64,000 bases of DNA from Sphingomonas sp. BK345 (GTDB lineage Bacteria > Pseudomonadota > Alphaproteobacteria > Sphingomonadales > Sphingomonadaceae), in the NCBI RefSeq assembly GCF_014193845.1, contig NZ_JACHZX010000008.1, positions 62,001-126,000 of the forward strand. Reading direction: 5' to 3'. The position numbers and the translations under genes are program-made. Under the pieces are notes generated by a model. That model worked only from the letters and a program-made list of their open reading frames with translations. It searched no databases and was not told the origin of the DNA. Positions 51,071-60,000 of the stretch are shown here, piece by piece (the first letter of the stretch is position 1; each line of letters begins with the position of its first letter).

Positions 51071-52408
51071 ATGGCAACTCTACTCCCCTCCCCGCCGCGC
51101 GTCGGCATGGTCTCGCTCGGCTGCCCGAAGAATCTGGTCGATTCCGAGCGCATCCTGACTCAGCTGCGCGCCGACGGCTATCAGATGTCGCCCGACTATG
51201 CTGGCGCCGACGTCGTGCTGGTCAACACCTGCGGCTTTCTCGACTCGGCCAAGGAGGAGAGCCTCGAGGCGATCGGCGAGGCGATCGCCGAGAACGGGCG
51301 CGTGATCGTCACCGGCTGCATGGGCAAGGAAGCCGAGGCGATCCGCCAGCGCTTCCCCGACGTGCTCGCGATCACCGGCGCGCATGAGTATGAGCAGGTG
51401 GTCGAGGCGGTCCACGCCGCCGCGCCCGCCGCGATCAGCCCGTATGTCGATCTGATCCCCGACGCCGGGCTCAAGCTGACCCCGCGCCATTACAGCTATC
51501 TGAAGATCTCGGAGGGCTGCAATCACCGCTGCTCCTTCTGCATCATCCCGTCGCTGCGCGGCGACCTGGTCAGCCGTCGCCCCGACGCGATCCTTCGCGA
51601 GGCGGAGAAGCTGGTCGCGGCGGGGACGCGGGAACTGTTGGTGATCAGTCAGGACACGTCCGCCTACGGAATCGACATTCGCGATCAGCCGCGGCGCTGG
51701 AAGGACCGCGAGGTGCGGCCGCACATGACCGACCTCGCGCGCGAGCTCGGCCGGATCGCGCCCTGGGTGCGGCTCCACTATGTCTACCCCTATCCGCACG
51801 TCGACCAGGTAATCCCGCTGATGGCGGAGGGGCTGGTGCTGCCCTATCTCGACATCCCCTTCCAGCACGCCGCGCCCGCGGTGCTGCGGCGCATGAAGCG
51901 GCCCGCCAACGACGCCAAGGTGCTCGGCCGCATTCGCGCGTGGCGCGAGATCTGCCCCGACATCGCGATCCGCTCGACCTTCGTGGTCGGCTTCCCGGGC
52001 GAGACCGAGGCCGATTTCCAGTATCTGCTCGACTGGCTCGACGAGGCGCAGCTTGACCGCGTCGGCGCCTTCCGCTTCGAGCCCGTCGCGGGCGCGTCGG
52101 CGAACGACCTGCCCGACCCGGTTCCCGAGACGGTCAAGGAGGAGCGCTACGCCCGCATCATGCAGAAGACCGCGGCGATCTCGGCGGCCAAGCTCGCCGC
52201 CAAGGTCGGGCGCACGCTGGAGGTGATCGTCGACGCGGTGGACCCGGCGGGCGGCGGCGCCACGGCGCGCTCGCAGGCGGATGCACCCGAGATCGACGGC
52301 GAGGTACAGCTGCGCGATGCCGGTCATCTCGCGCCCGGCGACATCGTCCGCGTCGCGATCGAGGACGCCGACGAGCATGATCTTTACGGCGTGCCGGTTG
52401 CCGCTTGA
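51071..52408 (+). CDS. rimO: Ribosomal protein S12 methylthiotransferase RimO
   Basis: RimO adds a methylthio group to Asp of S12 using radical SAM chemistry. The 445-residue product has GMVSLGCPKNLVDSERILTQ, VLVNTCGF and TGCMGKEAE for the first cluster, the radical-SAM motif ISEGCNHRCSFCIIPSLRGD, STFVVGFPGET and a TRAM domain. It is the last core gene before the CAT-anticodon tRNA. Confidence 0.95.
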   Translation: MATLLPSPPRVGMVSLGCPKNLVDSERILTQLRADGYQMSPDYAGADVVLVNTCGFLDSAKEESLEAIGEAIAENGRVIVTGCMGKEAEAIRQRFPDVLAITGAHEYEQVVEAVHAAAPAAISPYVDLIPDAGLKLTPRHYSYLKISEGCNHRCSFCIIPSLRGDLVSRRPDAILREAEKLVAAGTRELLVISQDTSAYGIDIRDQPRRWKDREVRPHMTDLARELGRIAPWVRLHYVYPYPHVDQVIPLMAEGLVLPYLDIPFQHAAPAVLRRMKRPANDAKVLGRIRAWREICPDIAIRSTFVVGFPGETEADFQYLLDWLDEAQLDRVGAFRFEPVAGASANDLPDPVPETVKEERYARIMQKTAAISAAKLAAKVGRTLEVIVDAVDPAGGGATARSQADAPEIDGEVQLRDAGHLAPGDIVRVAIEDADEHDLYGVPVAA

Positions 52409-52460
52409 CGGCACCGCGCGCCCTGCTAAGAGGCGCCCTCGCTTCGGCGAATGCCCTTGG

Positions 52461-52537
52461 GGCGGAGTAGCTCAGCTGGTTAGAGCAGCGGAATCATAAT
52501 CCGCGTGTCGGGGGTTCAAGTCCCTCCTCCGCTACCA
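52461..52537 (+). tRNA. tRNA with anticodon CAT (probably elongator tRNA-Met)
   Basis: The acceptor GGCGGAG pairs with CTCCGCT (G-U at the first pair), the anticodon stem GCGGA/TCCGC holds loop ATCATAA, and the T arm is GGGGTTCAAGTCCC. CCA is encoded. A tRNA-Ile2 with a modified anticodon has the same CAT and is not excluded. The accessory region begins right after the CCA. Confidence 0.93.
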
Positions 52538-52702
52538 TCCAAAAAGCGCAGAAATCAGCCACTTTCGGGCTCTTAGAGCCTCTTTTTTTTGCTGCTTTCT
52601 CCCCTGCCCGCTTTATCGGCGTTTTCCGCAGATTTCCGTCGATTCCGGTGCGCTGCCGGCGCCTCCATGCAACACGAATGCGACATGGAGGCGCAGCTTG
52701 CT

Positions 52703-52927
52703 TCAGGCGTGCCCGATGCCGCCACACACCGTGACGCCGTGCTCCATGAGAGCCCGCACCTCCATCTGCACGAGGACGTACCGCATGCGGACCGTCTCGG
52801 CATCGATGCCCGGCTCCTTCACCCGCTGCACAAAGCGGGCGTAGCGCTCCAGGTGCTCGTCGATCTCATCGAACCACGTGTTCTCGTCGACATTGCCTCG
52901 GGCGAGAACGCTGGTTGCGCGGATCAT
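52703..52927 (-). CDS. Hypothetical protein, 74 residues
   Basis: The product starts MIRATSVLARGNVDENTWFD and has EIDEHLERYARFVQRVKEPG, an acidic helical pattern, and ends GVTVCGGIGHA. There is no signal or membrane segment. Its ATG overlaps the stop of the next leftward gene upstream (ATGA), so it is the second gene of a pair. No family is recognised. Confidence 0.6.
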   Translation of the reverse strand: MIRATSVLARGNVDENTWFDEIDEHLERYARFVQRVKEPGIDAETVRMRYVLVQMEVRALMEHGVTVCGGIGHA

Positions 52928-53262
52928 GCGACCTTCTCCGCGTTCATCGCGGCGTGCTCGGCATCGAGCGACACCTGCTTCATCAGCTCGGCCTGGGTCA
53001 CTGCAAGATCGAGCAAGGTGGAGAAGGTCGTCCATTCCTGGAAAGCGCCAATTCCTTGCACCCCCATCGTGCGATCGAGCAGCTTGGCGAAGTCGCGGAT
53101 CTTGTCAGCCGTGATCTCGCACAGCGTGATGACGTACTCGGCGGTAATCTGGAGATGCGCCACACGATCCATCGTGCTGCGCTCGATGGCCAGCATAGGG
53201 ACAGCGGCGCCGGTCTTAGCTACGCCTTCAGCATTTGAGGTGATAGGGGCTCGGTCAGCCAT
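52924..53262 (-). CDS. Hypothetical helical protein, 112 residues (possibly phasin-like)
   Basis: After a polar N-terminus the protein is predicted all-alpha: TMDRVAHLQITAEYVITLCE, ITADKIRDFAKLLDRTMG and FQEWTTFSTLLDLAVTQAEL. The pattern of amphipathic helices with Ala, Gln and Leu resembles phasins, but the match is weak. GGAAGGATCGACC gives a possible ribosome site. It pairs with the 74-residue gene downstream. Confidence 0.55.
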   Translation of the reverse strand: MADRAPITSNAEGVAKTGAAVPMLAIERSTMDRVAHLQITAEYVITLCEITADKIRDFAKLLDRTMGVQGIGAFQEWTTFSTLLDLAVTQAELMKQVSLDAEHAAMNAEKVA

Positions 53263-53351
53263 GGTCGATCCTTCCGCGATCGGTTGTGGTTAGAGCCGGC
53301 GCGAGGGTCCTAAGCCTTGCGCTGGCTCGTCCTTTTAGATATCCGTTAACT

Positions 53352-53543
53352 ATGGCGGACGCAATACCCGATATCCAAAAGAAGCGCGGGCGCCCTGCGG
53401 TCGGCTCGACGGGCGTGCTGGTGAAGCTGCCACCCGAGGATCTCGAGCTGCTCGACGCCTGGATCGCCGCTCAAGAGCCGATGAGCCGACCCGAGGCGAT
53501 GCGGAGGATCCTCAAGCTGGTGGCGATGCGAGCGCCGCAGTGA
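53352..53543 (+). CDS. Small ribbon-helix-helix-like DNA-binding protein
   Basis: The 63-residue product has an AT-hook-like KKRGRPAVG, then TGVLVKLPPEDLELLDAWIA and EPMSRPEAMRRILKLVA. A strand followed by two helices, with R-PEA-RR-L, fits Arc/MetJ-type regulators or antitoxins. No clear ribosome site precedes the ATG. Its stop overlaps the GTG of the following membrane-protein gene, like antitoxin-effector pairs. Confidence 0.6.
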   Translation: MADAIPDIQKKRGRPAVGSTGVLVKLPPEDLELLDAWIAAQEPMSRPEAMRRILKLVAMRAPQ

Positions 53544-54247
53544 GCGATTGGGAGAAGCTTCGAAAGAAGACCCGCAAGGATTGGGGGTCTTGGCAAACCT
53601 GGGCGTTGGTAGGCCTGCTGCTTCTGAACGCCATCAGCTACTATGGCGGCCTTCGACAAGGCATTAGCCAGATGCAGGCAGATCTGCAGGCAGCCAGGGC
53701 CGCATTCCAAGAGCAGCAGAGGGCGCAGAATTATCTGTTAGCTTATCGTAACATCAATAATCGTGTTGGCGTAGATAAGGAAAGCGGCAAGGAATTCTTT
53801 CAGCTTCTTCCGATCATTCATAATCCAAACGATGTTACGCTGTACGCTCGTGTTGTCAAATCTGAGTCTAGTCTTGGTGGAGTTAGAGGTGAGCCTTTCG
53901 AAGGTGTTATAGACACCGTCACGATTTATCCAGGGCTCGACACTAACCTTTTCGATGCTGTCATATACCGTAGTTTACCTAAAACAGGACAACTGCATGG
54001 TCGTGTAGATGCAGTCATTCGTTACGGGACATCAAAGGACAATTTAAATAGAGTTCTTAGGATAAAAGGAGCAATCGGAGTAGAGCTCGCCGGCCAGCGG
54101 GAACGGCTATTTTTCTGGGCTCCAGACGATGACTCCGCAAAGCCCATAGGGATGAAAAACGCAAAAGTTGATTATGTACCAGGCGAAGAGACCCCATTTG
54201 AAGCTCTCAGTAATCAACTGACGAAAGAGATGTACTCCAAACCGTAG
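53540..54247 (+). CDS. Membrane-anchored protein of unknown function, AT-rich
   Basis: The 235-residue product has a cytoplasmic N-terminus, one membrane helix (WQTWALVGLLLLNAISYYGG), a coiled coil (SQMQADLQAARAAFQEQQRA), and a beta-rich domain with FFQLLPIIHNPNDVTLYARV and FEGVIDTVTIYPGLDTNLFD. From about 53720 the codons are visibly AT-rich compared with every core gene, a sign of transfer. GTG overlaps the stop of the RHH-like gene. No family recognised. Confidence 0.7.
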   Translation: MSDWEKLRKKTRKDWGSWQTWALVGLLLLNAISYYGGLRQGISQMQADLQAARAAFQEQQRAQNYLLAYRNINNRVGVDKESGKEFFQLLPIIHNPNDVTLYARVVKSESSLGGVRGEPFEGVIDTVTIYPGLDTNLFDAVIYRSLPKTGQLHGRVDAVIRYGTSKDNLNRVLRIKGAIGVELAGQRERLFFWAPDDDSAKPIGMKNAKVDYVPGEETPFEALSNQLTKEMYSKP

Positions 54248-54332
54248 CTATAGCCGCCGCGCGCTCGTCAATCGCCCTTGCGATGTTGGAACAAGCCGGG
54301 AACAAGCGATCACACGAGTCGCGGAGGTTCCA

Positions 54333-54614
54333 GTGCGCCAGGTCAGTCGAGACGAGCTCATCTACAAGGTGGCGGCAGCGCTGCGGACCGCGTCGCCGGC
54401 TCTGGTGCGCGGGCTGTCGGTCGGTGGTCAGGAGGCGGTCACCCGCAACCGGGTGATGCTCGCCACGATAATCGTCGATCGCACGATGCGCGAGTTTGAG
54501 ATCCTATCCGATCAGCCGCTGCCGATGATGGGGGAGGCGACCTACTCGCGGCCGCTCGCGAACATGATGGGTGAGGCTACGGTGCCGCTGGCGTATGACG
54601 AAACGCAATCTTAA
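54333..54614 (+). CDS. Hypothetical protein with internal MMGEAT repeat, 93 residues
   Basis: From GTG the product reads VRQVSRDELIYKVAAALRTA and RTMREFEILSDQPLP, then a doubled MMGEAT motif within LPMMGEATYSRPLANMMGEA before PLAYDETQS. GGAGG lies ahead of the GTG. A degraded copy of its 3' end occurs at 55505-55566. No family is recognised. Confidence 0.5.
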   Translation: MRQVSRDELIYKVAAALRTASPALVRGLSVGGQEAVTRNRVMLATIIVDRTMREFEILSDQPLPMMGEATYSRPLANMMGEATVPLAYDETQS

Positions 54615-54701
54615 CTGACATGGGTTAGAGAAGCAGCGTCAGAGCTGAACCGCTGACAGGCTGCGCCGGCGGACCTCACGAAAGATGCCGGCGCAGCCCC
54701 T

Positions 54702-54893
54702 TCATCCAAGGTCCTTCGCGGCCCTGTGCTCGATCAGCCCGGCGTAGAAGGCGCGCTGGTCGTTCTCTCGAGCGATGGTCAACAGGTTCGCAGCGTCCCG
54801 TTCATTGCCGACCTCGGCGGCGAGGCGCCGGCATCGAGCTGCTTGCTCGCGAAACGCAGTCGATGACATCTGCGGCGGTCCGAACATGCTCAT
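54702..54893 (-). CDS. Small helical protein, 63 residues
   Basis: From the ATG at 54893 the product starts MSMFGPPQMSSTAFREQAAR and continues CRRLAAEVGNERDAANLLTI. FREQAARCRRLAAE is a motif often seen in small unknown alphaproteobacterial proteins. A further ATG at 54920 would add 9 residues. Ribosome-site support is poor for both. Function unknown. Confidence 0.5.
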   Translation of the reverse strand: MSMFGPPQMSSTAFREQAARCRRLAAEVGNERDAANLLTIARENDQRAFYAGLIEHRAAKDLG

Positions 54894-55069
54894 GCAAGGA
54901 GGCTGACAGGTATTAACCATTCCTCATAGCCGGCAACGCCTTTATCTATGTGCATTATGGCGAAACACCCGCTACGTGGCAGCAGGCCGAGCGCGGCGGG
55001 GAGGCGACGAGGACGTCTGTGTGCCGGCGACCCGCCGCGCACTGCGCGCTCAGCCCGGCTCGCCGGCTT

Positions 55070-55399
55070 TTAGCCCGGGCAGCGATCCCCAGGGCTCATC
55101 GCGGACGGCTTACAACCGGTGATCCGGCTGACTTGCCGACGGACGTACGCGACCTGCTCTCGCGTCAACTCACCGCCGTTCTGCGCCTGCATGGCCTGCA
55201 CCTCAGCACGAAGCTTGTCCGCGGACGCGAGCTTCTGTCGCGCCATGGTCGGAGTGAATGCGGCACCGCCTCGTTCGTAGCCGTTCGAACTCGACGGAGG
55301 GATGTAAGGCCCGTCCAAGCTGCCGCCGGGCGTGTAGTATTGAGCTGACGCGGGAACGGCCGTAGCGGCGGCCAGAGCGGCGATAAGCAGACGGCGCAT
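55070..55399 (-). CDS. Exported protein of unknown function, 109 residues
   Basis: A clear signal peptide (MRRLLIAALAAATAVPASAQ, cleavage after ASA) is followed by a Gly/Tyr/Ser-rich segment and a helix SADKLRAEVQAMQAQNGGEL. A single pair of late residues, TGCKPSAMSPGDRCPG, holds two cysteines. GAGAGGATC precedes the ATG. Small exported proteins like this are common in sphingomonads. Function unknown. Confidence 0.68.
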   Translation of the reverse strand: MRRLLIAALAAATAVPASAQYYTPGGSLDGPYIPPSSSNGYERGGAAFTPTMARQKLASADKLRAEVQAMQAQNGGELTREQVAYVRRQVSRITGCKPSAMSPGDRCPG

Positions 55400-55504
55400 G
55401 TGCGATCCTCTCTTCTCGGCTGTTGGCGGCAGGTAGCGCCACATCATGTCAGAGAGTCAACCGCTTAGCGGTCGGTGTGATCCGATCCGGATGAGTTCGG
55501 CAAT

Positions 55505-55566
55505 GCTACCTGTTCGCGGCCGCTTACCAACATAATGGAGGGAGCGGTGCCGCTGGCGTACGACGA
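55505..55566 (+). pseudogene. Degraded copy of the 3' end of the gene at 54333-54614
   Basis: The sequence translates as ATCSRPLTNIMEGAVPLAYDE, matching ATYSRPLANMMGEATVPLAYDE at 54537-54601 with a 3-base deletion and scattered changes. No start or upstream half is present, so it is a relic of a duplication. Confidence 0.65.
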
Positions 55567-55642
55567 GCCGAGCCGACGCTGGTCGGCGCCGGGCACCCAG
55601 TGTGGCCGGAGTTCCGGTGACGCAGGCGACCGGTGAACCGAT

Positions 55643-56302
55643 TTAGAAATCGATTACGGCACCAGTTCCCTGTATGCTCGAGCGGGTTTCAGCTGACATG
55701 GCATTTACCGCGGCGTTTGAAGCATCTGTAAAGTTGCGCCACTTTGCTGCCAAATGAGAGCACTTCTTGAGAAGCTCCGATCTCTTGATAAGAAGCTCCT
55801 CTTTACCAATCGGAGGACTTGCAGTAGCTCCGAAACAGCCGAATGCTTCTACGGCATCTGATCCGGCATGAGCAATCTTTTCGTCGGTGTCCGAAGACCA
55901 TAAGCCGCGCGATCCATTTATCTGACCTACATAGGTACGGAGCGCGGCGATATTGACCTGTGTCACAGACGCCACCTTTCTAGCGTCAAGTAAAGACAAT
56001 GACGATATCACAGATGGTTCTTCGAGATCGATACCCACTTGTCCGGTAGCAGCACTCGAAGATTGAAAAGCGCTATCTAATTGAGCGTAGGCCTCGTTGT
56101 ACCTTCGCAAAGCCTCGACCCTGACCTGAACAATGAGGGTCTCCCGCGCCAACTTGATCTGCTCACGGGCGATCGCCGCCTGTTGATCTGAAGTGCGCCA
56201 GCCGAAGAAAGCGACTCCAAGAGCCGCAACGCTAACGAATACCGAGAAGACGGTTGCCGCGGCGGATACCTTGTCAGTCCATTTCGGTGGGTCGGCTTTC
56301 AC
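55643..56302 (-). CDS. Single-span membrane protein of unknown function, 219 residues
   Basis: The N-terminus has one membrane helix (VSAAATVFSVFVSVAALGVA, with FFGWRTSDQQAAI after it), then a long helical cytoplasmic or periplasmic domain (EQIKLARETLIVQVRVEALR, YNEAYAQLDSAF). The middle holds SGxRGLWSSDTDEKIAHAG. Base composition is lower in GC than core genes. No family recognised; similar anchored helical proteins occur in phage and defence islands. Confidence 0.65.
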   Translation of the reverse strand: MKADPPKWTDKVSAAATVFSVFVSVAALGVAFFGWRTSDQQAAIAREQIKLARETLIVQVRVEALRRYNEAYAQLDSAFQSSSAATGQVGIDLEEPSVISSLSLLDARKVASVTQVNIAALRTYVGQINGSRGLWSSDTDEKIAHAGSDAVEAFGCFGATASPPIGKEELLIKRSELLKKCSHLAAKWRNFTDASNAAVNAMSAETRSSIQGTGAVIDF

Positions 56303-56458
56303 GCAGCAAGCGATACATCACACCTGTTGACAAGAACAGCCCGCGTAGGCCCTTTCAGCGGATGTACTTGGCGTTGGTTTCAGCGTCGCTAATTACCCCT
56401 GCAATAGATAAATGCCGCCGGATCGCTCCAGCGGCATCTACCATCACCCGTCCTGCTC

Positions 56459-56950
56459 TCAGACGAAGCGCAGCACCGTCTTCCGGCGCATGGCATAGCC
56501 GATCACGCCGAAGCCGAGGATCATCATCGCCCAGGTGCCGGGCTCCGGAACGGCGCCCTGCCCAGCCGTCACCGCAACGTTCAAGGTCGTCGGCATGCTG
56601 GATGAACCATTGTACGAGCCTGCTGCTGCAAACGCTCCGTCGGCGAAGTAGCGATAGGTGATCGATGTGCTGAGCGCTCCCTCGGTCACGACGTTCACCT
56701 CATCGCAGGGCGACGAGCCGCCACCGTTCGGACAGGAGGACAGGAACCTGATCCGCGCGATCGACGACGTGGCGTCCTTCAAGAGGCTGCGATCGACCCA
56801 GCCATCGGTCACGAAGGCTGGCGCTTCGTAGGTGAACCGGAGGTCGCCACCAGCGAACGGCTCGAAGGTCTGGAAAGAGTAGGTCACGGCCGCGTGAGCC
56901 GAGGCCGGCGCCAAAGTGGCGGCCAGGCCAGCGAAAAGCAGTTTGCGCAT
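56459..56950 (-). CDS. PEPxxWA-CTERM sorted exported protein
   Basis: The 163-residue product has an N-terminal signal (MRKLLFAGLAATLAPASAHA), a beta-rich body with SCPNGGGSSPCDEVNVV, and a C-terminal VPEPGTWAMMILGFGVIGYA then MRRK, the PEP-CTERM sorting signal of the WA subtype typical of sphingomonads. It is probably processed by an exosortase and exported with polysaccharide; no exosortase is nearby. Confidence 0.88.
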   Translation of the reverse strand: MRKLLFAGLAATLAPASAHAAVTYSFQTFEPFAGGDLRFTYEAPAFVTDGWVDRSLLKDATSSIARIRFLSSCPNGGGSSPCDEVNVVTEGALSTSITYRYFADGAFAAAGSYNGSSSMPTTLNVAVTAGQGAVPEPGTWAMMILGFGVIGYAMRRKTVLRFV

Positions 56951-57097
56951 TCTTCCCCCTGCGCTTGGACGGTAAGCCCCCATGGTTACCGTTCAAGTGA
57001 CGCAGGTATAACCTAGCTTCCGCGATGGCATACAACTTCAGAGCGCCGCCGCCGTCCTAATCGCTGAAAACTGGCCCGAAACGCGACGGCGCGAAGT

Positions 57098-60000
57098 TCA
57101 GCTGGCCGCCTGCACCACGCTGATCGCGTCCCCGCCGCTCGCCGCGGTCACGTCCTCAAGGTAGCGCGTCAGCCGGCCGGTGTTGCTCGCTGTTGTGGTG
57201 AGCACCGCCACCATCTCGCGCCGCATGTCCGCCAGCTCCTGCCGAATTTCGTCGATCGCGTTCAACTGACCGTCGTTGCTCGTCGGCGGCGACGCGGCAG
57301 CCTGCGCGCCAGCGGCGGCGAGGAGAGCCGCCGGCGACGTGCCAACGCCCGACAGCGCGCCGATCAGCGCAGCGGTGTCGCTGAGACTGCTGGCCGTCGC
57401 CGCGCTCACCCGGTCGAGCTCCTGGCGGCTCGTTGCAGACTCGCCGGCGATCTTGAGCAGCGCCTGCGACAAAGCGGGTAGGCTCTTCGCGGCGTCCTGG
57501 TCACCGGCGCGCGCGGCGAGCGTGGCATCGTTGAAGCGCCCCATGACCGCCGCGAAGCCGCCGCTGGTCGCGTCGGTGGTCAGGCCGCGGATGCGATCGA
57601 CCTCGTCGAGGATCGACTTTCCGACATTGCCCCACGCCTCGCGCAGGTCCTCGGCTGCCTTCACGGCCGCCTGAGCGTCTTCCACAGCCCACACCTGCTG
57701 TTGCAGCCCGCGGTTGCTCGCATCCAGTTTGGCGAGGTCGAGCGCGCGGATAGCGGCCGTGTCACCCGCCAGCTCAAGCAGCTTCCGCTCCAGGTCCTCA
57801 CGCTCGGCGAGCACGTCGGCCGCCGATTTGGCCGAGGCCATCGTCTTCTGGAGATCGGCGAACGCGGGGGCGAGCTGCAGCAAGGTCGCGTAGGTTGAGC
57901 GCCCCGCGGCGGTTGCCAGATCCTGCGCTTCTACGAGCTGCCGGAACGCGGCGATGCTTGCCGGGGTCGACACGCCAAGGCTGAGGAACACGCTGTTCAG
58001 CTGCGACAGTTTGGCCGCGTTCTGCTCGGCCGGCGTGTAGTAGGCGGCGAAGAACGCGTCGGCGGCGTTCACCAGGTCACCCACGCTGTCGAACTGGTCC
58101 GCCAGCGCCACCTTTGCGTCGAGGCTGAGCGCGCGGGCGCCGAGCCCCAGCTGGTTGAGCGAGCCGGTGACGGCCTCCACCGTCGAGGCCACGCGCACGA
58201 GCGTCTGATAGGCGCCCTCGCCGACCTGCTGGAAGCGGGAGAGGCCGGGGAATGCCGCCTCTGCCATCCGATCCGCCGCCGCGCCGAACACGTTCTCCAG
58301 CTTCGCCTGGATCTCCTCACCGCTCAGCCCGGTGAGGTCGATCTTGCCGAGGTTCACGACGAAGCCGTTCAGTCGCTGCTGGATGGCGTCGGTCGACTGT
58401 CCTAACGGCCCCGCGGCCGAGGCGATCGCGTCGTTGAAGCCGCGGAGGATCATCGTGAACTGGCTTTCGAGCGCCGGGTCGATCGCGCCGTACTTGGTCG
58501 ACGTCGAGCGCCCGACGGTGATCCCCAGGAACTTCTTCACTTTCTCCGTGTCCGCGTAGGTCGACGCATCGAAGCCGCCGCCGAGGATCGAGCCGAGCGA
58601 TTGCGCGCCGGCGTAGAGGCCCGAGCCGGTGATAGAGGTCTTGGACCCGAACAGCGAGGCGAGCGCGCCGCCGAAGATCGGCACCACCGCCTTGAGCACC
58701 GACCCGATCGCGTTGGTCGAGAAGCCGGTGCTGATCCCCTTGGTCGCGTCGAGGTCGCCTCCGCGGACGATCTGCGTCGCCACGCCGCCGATCTGGCTGT
58801 CGATCGACCGCAGCGCTGCCAGCTGCTCGCGCGCATAGACGCTGGTCGTCACGTTCACCTCGCGCAGGCTGTCGAGCGAGCGCTTGATGCTCTCAGACTG
58901 TGCCGTGCTGTTGCCGAACACGGTGCCGGTGCCAGTGTTGGTCGGCGCCGGCGCGCCGCTACCGCGCCCGCTGAAGCCGAGGCCAGCCATCACGCCCAGC
59001 ATGGCCGCGACCGCGGGGAACGCCGCCGGGCCCAGGCTGGCGAACATGCGCGCGGCGCCGCCGGCCACGTCGATCCCGGTCTTCACCAGCTGCACGGCCA
59101 TCAGCGCGCGCTCGGCGGCTTCCATCGCCGCATAGCCGCGGCTGTTCTCCGAGAAGAGGCCCTTGGCAGCGTTGGTCGCTGCGATCGTGCTGTTGAGCCG
59201 CAGCTTGGCGCTCTCGCTCATCAGCTGCTCGCGGGTGAGGCCCATGCGGTCGAGGCGGTCCTGCTGTGCGCCATAGTCGCCGAGCACGTCCACCGCGCGC
59301 CCGATCGAGCGCCCGACCCCATCGAAGGCGCCCGACAGCGAGCCGGCAGCGTCCCGCGCGTCGCGCGCGATCACGTCGAACGGGTTGAGCGTGGTGCCGA
59401 GCAGCTTGTCGAGCCCGGTCACCTCGAACTTCACCTGCGTGAGCGCCGGCACATCGTCGACCGCCAGCTTGATCTCGTCCACCTTCTCCGCGACCTTCGC
59501 GGCGGCTTCGCGCGCGGCCTTGAAGCCCCACGCGTCCGCCGTCTCCTGGTCGATTTTGCCGGCGCGCTGAAGCTTCGCGATGTCCGCGAGGTCCTTGCTG
59601 TACCTGCGGCCGGCGCTGGCCACCGTATCGAAGCGACCTTCAAGCGTCTCATAGCTCGATTGCAGCTCCTTCGCGGCCGCGGCTATGTCGCGGAGCTCCT
59701 TGGCGTGCTCCCGGCGCGCCGCGGCGCCGGCGGCGCGGTCGGCCTTGGCGCTGTCGCTGATCGTCTTCTGCGCCGCTTGGAGCGCGCGGTCTTCCGCGAT
59801 GAGCGCGCTCTGATAGTCGCGGCTGCTCAGCTTGCCCGCCTCATAGCGGACGGTGAGGTCGTGGACGGCGTTGTCGTGGCGCTGCGTCGCCGCGGTCGCC
59901 GCGTCGGTCGCGCCCGCCACCTCGCGCCGGATCAGCGCGCCGCGGGCCACCAGGATATTGGTCTGCGACTCCTTCATGGCCTTGTCGTTGGCCGCGATCG

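Noticed and set aside
52494..52727. Minus-strand frame ending in GLEPPTRGL across the tRNA
   Set aside because: This is the well-known translation artefact of tRNA antisense sequence.
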